A stretch of 15,762 bases of DNA from Candidatus Iainarchaeum sp. (GTDB lineage: Archaea; Micrarchaeota; Micrarchaeia; Anstonellales; Bilamarchaeaceae), in assembly GCA_028714395.1 (NCBI GenBank), contig JAQTMJ010000003.1:1-15762 (forward strand), given 5' to 3'. Shown here one piece after another: positions 13,677 to 15,762 of the stretch. Under the pieces are notes generated by a model. It made no database searches. It had not been told where the DNA came from and saw only the letters and a list, made by a program, of their open reading frames with translations. Position 1 is the first letter of the stretch. Every line of letters begins with the position of its first letter. Both the position numbers and the translations under genes were made by a program.

Positions 13677-15371
13677 CTAATCATTCTTTATATCTATTGC
13701 CCCGATTTGCACAGTCTCGCCATTATTTATAAGATATATGCTGACCAATAAGTTCGGATTTTTAGTGCTTAGGATGTTGTGCGGCTCATTTTTTTCTAGC
13801 GCTTTGGATACTTCTTCCAATGAGAACCTGTTTCCGTATAAATCCTCAAGCACCTGCAATACTCTGTTTTCCAGTTGTACGACGCTAAACGTCTTATTAG
13901 TCCTCACTCCGTCGTATTTAAGTTCAGCTGATCTCCTGTCATTGTGGGTAATCGTGCGAGTGTTCATATTCCGCTCATTCATCTCGAATACTCGTATCCG
14001 TATTCTCTCCTTCGTGTAGATGGCCCTGTTGTCGAGTCCTCTTATTATATTCGCAGCTTCGTCATTCAAGGATAAATCCACTCCTCCCACCACACCCCCA
14101 ACTTTCGTGGCTTTTCTGGAGCCATGGTTTCCAACGCCAACGCCGTAGTTGTTTACTAATTCCATATTATATGAAACTACCTGCATCTCGAAGAACCTTG
14201 GGAAAAAACCCGCCAGTACTCTCTCTATAAGTCTTATATCTTTTTCGCACGCCACGTTCAGGGTTTCAAAAGTTAAGTGAAATGCCTCATAGACCTTGCC
14301 TTTCGCGTTCGCACCAAGATAGTTCTCTTTAGCTTTCGTGGGTTTTCCCCATCTATCCACCAGGCCAGTCCCGAGATTGAAAGGTCCGTTCGCTAGTATC
14401 TTTCTTACAAAAGAGGCGACGCCCATAAGGTTGTTGTTGCGTCCGGTCAGCACAACCTTTACGCCGATACAGTCGAAGATGTTGGGCATTCTTTCCATGG
14501 CCTGTATGAAGTCTGGATTAACCTCACCTAGTTTGAGGAAAATCGAAAAATTTGTTTTGGGCCTCGCCACGGCGTAGCCTTCGTATCCGAATGTCTTTAT
14601 GAGTTCGTTCACCTGCCGCTCCAAAGCCCTTACAACGGTTAAATGCGCCTTCCGCCCCTTTGCAATCTCTCTATCTATTGTTGCGCCGTTCTCCTCGATG
14701 TACGCTTTCAAATCCGTACCTTTGCTCCACGATTCACAGAAACGATATACTTCGCTTAATCGGTATATTTCCAGATTACGGACCCGGTGCACAATCTCGG
14801 AAGTGTACGAGTCTACACCATGAAACCCGAGTGTGTGGGCTATCAGTGATTGATGGAGAAGTTGATTTGCCAGGCGCCTCTGATCGAATTTTTCCGGATT
14901 CATCTGAAATGAAGTAGATATGTTCAATCTGCTGGCATCATCCAATACGCATGTTAAAAATTGGGACGTGTTCAGGCATGCATTTGCAAGATTGGCAGCG
15001 ACATTTTTTTGGGCTGCACTCCCACTCTTTAAGTGTCTGACTATGCCATACGTTGACAATATTGCGTTTACCTTGTTAGCCACTTCGATATCCGGAATGA
15101 AACCAATCATCTTCTCCATGGGACTAGGTATCTCTGGCCGCTCCCTCTCCGAAGAAAGGTGATGAAGAAAAAGTGTAAACGCTACTTCCGGGAGGAGAGT
15201 CCGTTCCCATGCGTCTCTTGCCAGATTCGGTCCATGTATCTCATTGATTTTTCGAATGTTTTCAGTCGAAGGCTCCATTAATGGCATCGTACAGTTGGAT
15301 TTTTTGCATACCTCCCTACGATTGTCGGCTATGAATCTATGGACCATCGCGGCAGGCGTTCGTTTACCCAT
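13677..15371 (-). CDS. RelA/SpoT homologue (RSH) with intact-looking synthetase and degenerate HD hydrolase domain
   Basis: The protein is 564 residues from the ATG at 15371; a TTG six codons upstream is less likely. Residues about 40-215 follow the order of an RSH HD domain: H46, then LHH at 69-71 exactly 24 residues on, SRL at 147-149 for the ADRLHN block, and IAHTLGF at 177-183 for the AHRLG block. The HD pair is HH (H70-H71), and the following E-D and later D/N positions are S74-E75 and S147/I151, so pyrophosphate hydrolysis is probably lost. The synthetase keeps R270, K272, K280 (RPKTNFSIFLK), D300 (IFDCIGVKV), Y361 and H365 (VYEAFH), E395 and Q397 (FEMQV), and the M-x(6)-G-x(5)-H-x3-K end (403-420). 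About 19 extra residues lie between H365 and E395. Residues 421-564 show no TGS or ACT domain I can recognise. The assignment is by motif order and spacing, not a database search. Confidence 0.8.
   Translation of the reverse strand: MGKRTPAAMVHRFIADNRREVCKKSNCTMPLMEPSTENIRKINEIHGPNLARDAWERTLLPEVAFTLFLHHLSSERERPEIPSPMEKMIGFIPDIEVANKVNAILSTYGIVRHLKSGSAAQKNVAANLANACLNTSQFLTCVLDDASRLNISTSFQMNPEKFDQRRLANQLLHQSLIAHTLGFHGVDSYTSEIVHRVRNLEIYRLSEVYRFCESWSKGTDLKAYIEENGATIDREIAKGRKAHLTVVRALERQVNELIKTFGYEGYAVARPKTNFSIFLKLGEVNPDFIQAMERMPNIFDCIGVKVVLTGRNNNLMGVASFVRKILANGPFNLGTGLVDRWGKPTKAKENYLGANAKGKVYEAFHLTFETLNVACEKDIRLIERVLAGFFPRFFEMQVVSYNMELVNNYGVGVGNHGSRKATKVGGVVGGVDLSLNDEAANIIRGLDNRAIYTKERIRIRVFEMNERNMNTRTITHNDRRSAELKYDGVRTNKTFSVVQLENRVLQVLEDLYGNRFSLEEVSKALEKNEPHNILSTKNPNLLVSIYLINNGETVQIGAIDIKND
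13686..13695 (-). promoter_or_regulatory. Possible internal TATA box for thiI
   Basis: AGATATAAAG, read on the minus strand, is centred about 26 nt before the thiI ATG and lies within the last codons of the RSH gene (AIDIKND). It would give a leaderless thiI transcript in addition to any read-through from the RSH gene. The A-T-rich codons could also produce this by chance. Confidence 0.4.
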
Positions 15372-15423
15372 AGTATAACTGCGAAACAATCCTTTTTAAT
15401 CATTTGTATCCATAATATATAAC
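15372..15423. promoter_or_regulatory. Divergent promoter region between the RSH gene and the 111-aa gene
   Basis: These 52 bp must drive two divergent genes. ATTAAAAAGG on the minus strand (15391-15400) is about 26 nt before the RSH ATG and would give a leaderless RSH mRNA. A second AT-rich block, ATAATATATAAC (15412-15423), abuts the ATG at 15424. It is too close to serve that gene, but read on the minus strand could start an RSH transcript with a leader of about 20 nt. The plus-strand gene's own TATA box would need to lie near 15395-15400, sharing the same AT-rich block. Confidence 0.45.
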
Positions 15424-15759
15424 ATGAAAACAAAAGATAAGCCATCGCCTTCTGAGGGCCGCTTAGCTAAATCTATTTCTGGCCCTAAAGAAATCGGGCG
15501 AAGTTCCCCACCCCTAATTATTGAGGGCCCCATACCTATCTCGAAAACTCTTTCAGAACTGAGGAGGATATTGAATGACATCCCTGCCCTCAGATTTGAG
15601 ATTGATAGAATATGCTATGAGTTGAATCAGAAGGGAATTACTGAACTCCCTTTGTTATCCTTGAGCCTATTTCAGATTCTTGAGATTGGAAAATTTTTTA
15701 CAGCAGAAGCTGACGGGGATAGAGGAGTATTGGTAATCACCATAAAAGAAACAAAATAA
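15424..15759 (+). CDS. Hypothetical protein, 111 aa
   Basis: I do not recognise this protein. It ends three bases before the window edge. Residues 1-38 are polar and Pro/Ser/Gly-rich and probably disordered (KPSPSEGRLAKSISGP, SSPPLIIEGPIP). Residues about 39-95 look helical with a regular hydrophobic pattern (ISKTLSELRRILNDIPALRFEIDRICYELN, LPLLSLSLFQILEIGKFF), ending in a short strand (RGVLVITIKE). There is no membrane segment or signal peptide. It is divergent from the RSH gene with only 52 bp between starts, so the two may share control. The start at 15424 is the only ATG in the frame. What follows on the right is not visible. Confidence 0.6.
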   Translation: MKTKDKPSPSEGRLAKSISGPKEIGRSSPPLIIEGPIPISKTLSELRRILNDIPALRFEIDRICYELNQKGITELPLLSLSLFQILEIGKFFTAEADGDRGVLVITIKETK

Positions 15760-15762
15760 AAT

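Noticed and set aside
15412..15423. AT-rich ATAATATATAAC as the TATA box of the 111-aa gene
   Set aside because: It touches the ATG at 15424; a start 26 nt downstream would fall inside the coding sequence, and the frame has no later ATG.
1..15762. CRISPR arrays, insertion sequences, transposases, integrase or attachment sites
   Set aside because: No regularly spaced direct repeats, no transposase or integrase frames, and no direct-repeat pair flanking a gene block were seen on either strand. The RSH gene is not obviously on a mobile element, although its composition is more AT-rich than the ATP synthase genes.

Overview
The window is a piece of an archaeal chromosome. The evidence is an RNA polymerase subunit N gene, an archaeal-type uS2 gene, a complete nine-gene A-type (archaeal) ATP synthase operon, TATA boxes about 26 nt upstream of several start codons (leaderless genes), a tRNA gene without encoded CCA, and an intron-like insert in that tRNA. 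The secreted cysteine-rich repeat protein and the compact layout would fit a DPANN-type lineage (for example Diapherotrites or Micrarchaeota), but that placement is inference and is not proven here.

Layout. Bases 1-1088 (+) are the tail of a ribosomal/RNA polymerase cluster: the last 19 codons of uS9, rpoN, a tRNA-Pro(GGG) with a 23-nt insert in its T-loop, and rps2. Bases 1118-2308 (-) encode a membrane-anchored, probably secreted protein with 28 cysteines and many N-glycosylation sequons. It is divergent from a small HEAT-repeat-like gene (2414-2995, +). Bases 2996-3400 hold no convincing protein gene, but contain a TATA-preceded pair of stable hairpins (a possible small RNA), a long pyrimidine tract, and the promoter and about 100-nt structured leader of the ATP synthase operon. 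Bases 3401-11900 (+) are the operon in the order H-I-K-E-C-F-A-B-D, encoding peripheral stalks, the membrane a-subunit and c-ring, the central stalk and the catalytic head.

The last quarter is mostly on the minus strand: an unrecognised 149-aa protein, a ThiI-type tRNA 4-thiouridine synthetase, and 12 nt upstream of thiI a 564-aa protein that I read as a RelA/SpoT homologue (RSH). In the RSH the nucleotide pyrophosphokinase residues look intact, but the HD hydrolase motif is broken and no TGS/ACT regulatory region is recognisable. A 111-aa unknown gene diverges from it at the right edge.

How the genes work together. The left block makes translation and transcription machinery. The central block makes the rotary ATP synthase from one long transcript. 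The RSH-thiI pair is the most unusual part: alarmone synthetases are uncommon in archaea, and the neighbour modifies position 8 of tRNA. The best candidates for new biology are the RSH with a degenerate hydrolase, the T-loop tRNA insert, the Cys-repeat secreted protein and the untranslated RNA candidate near 3085-3155.
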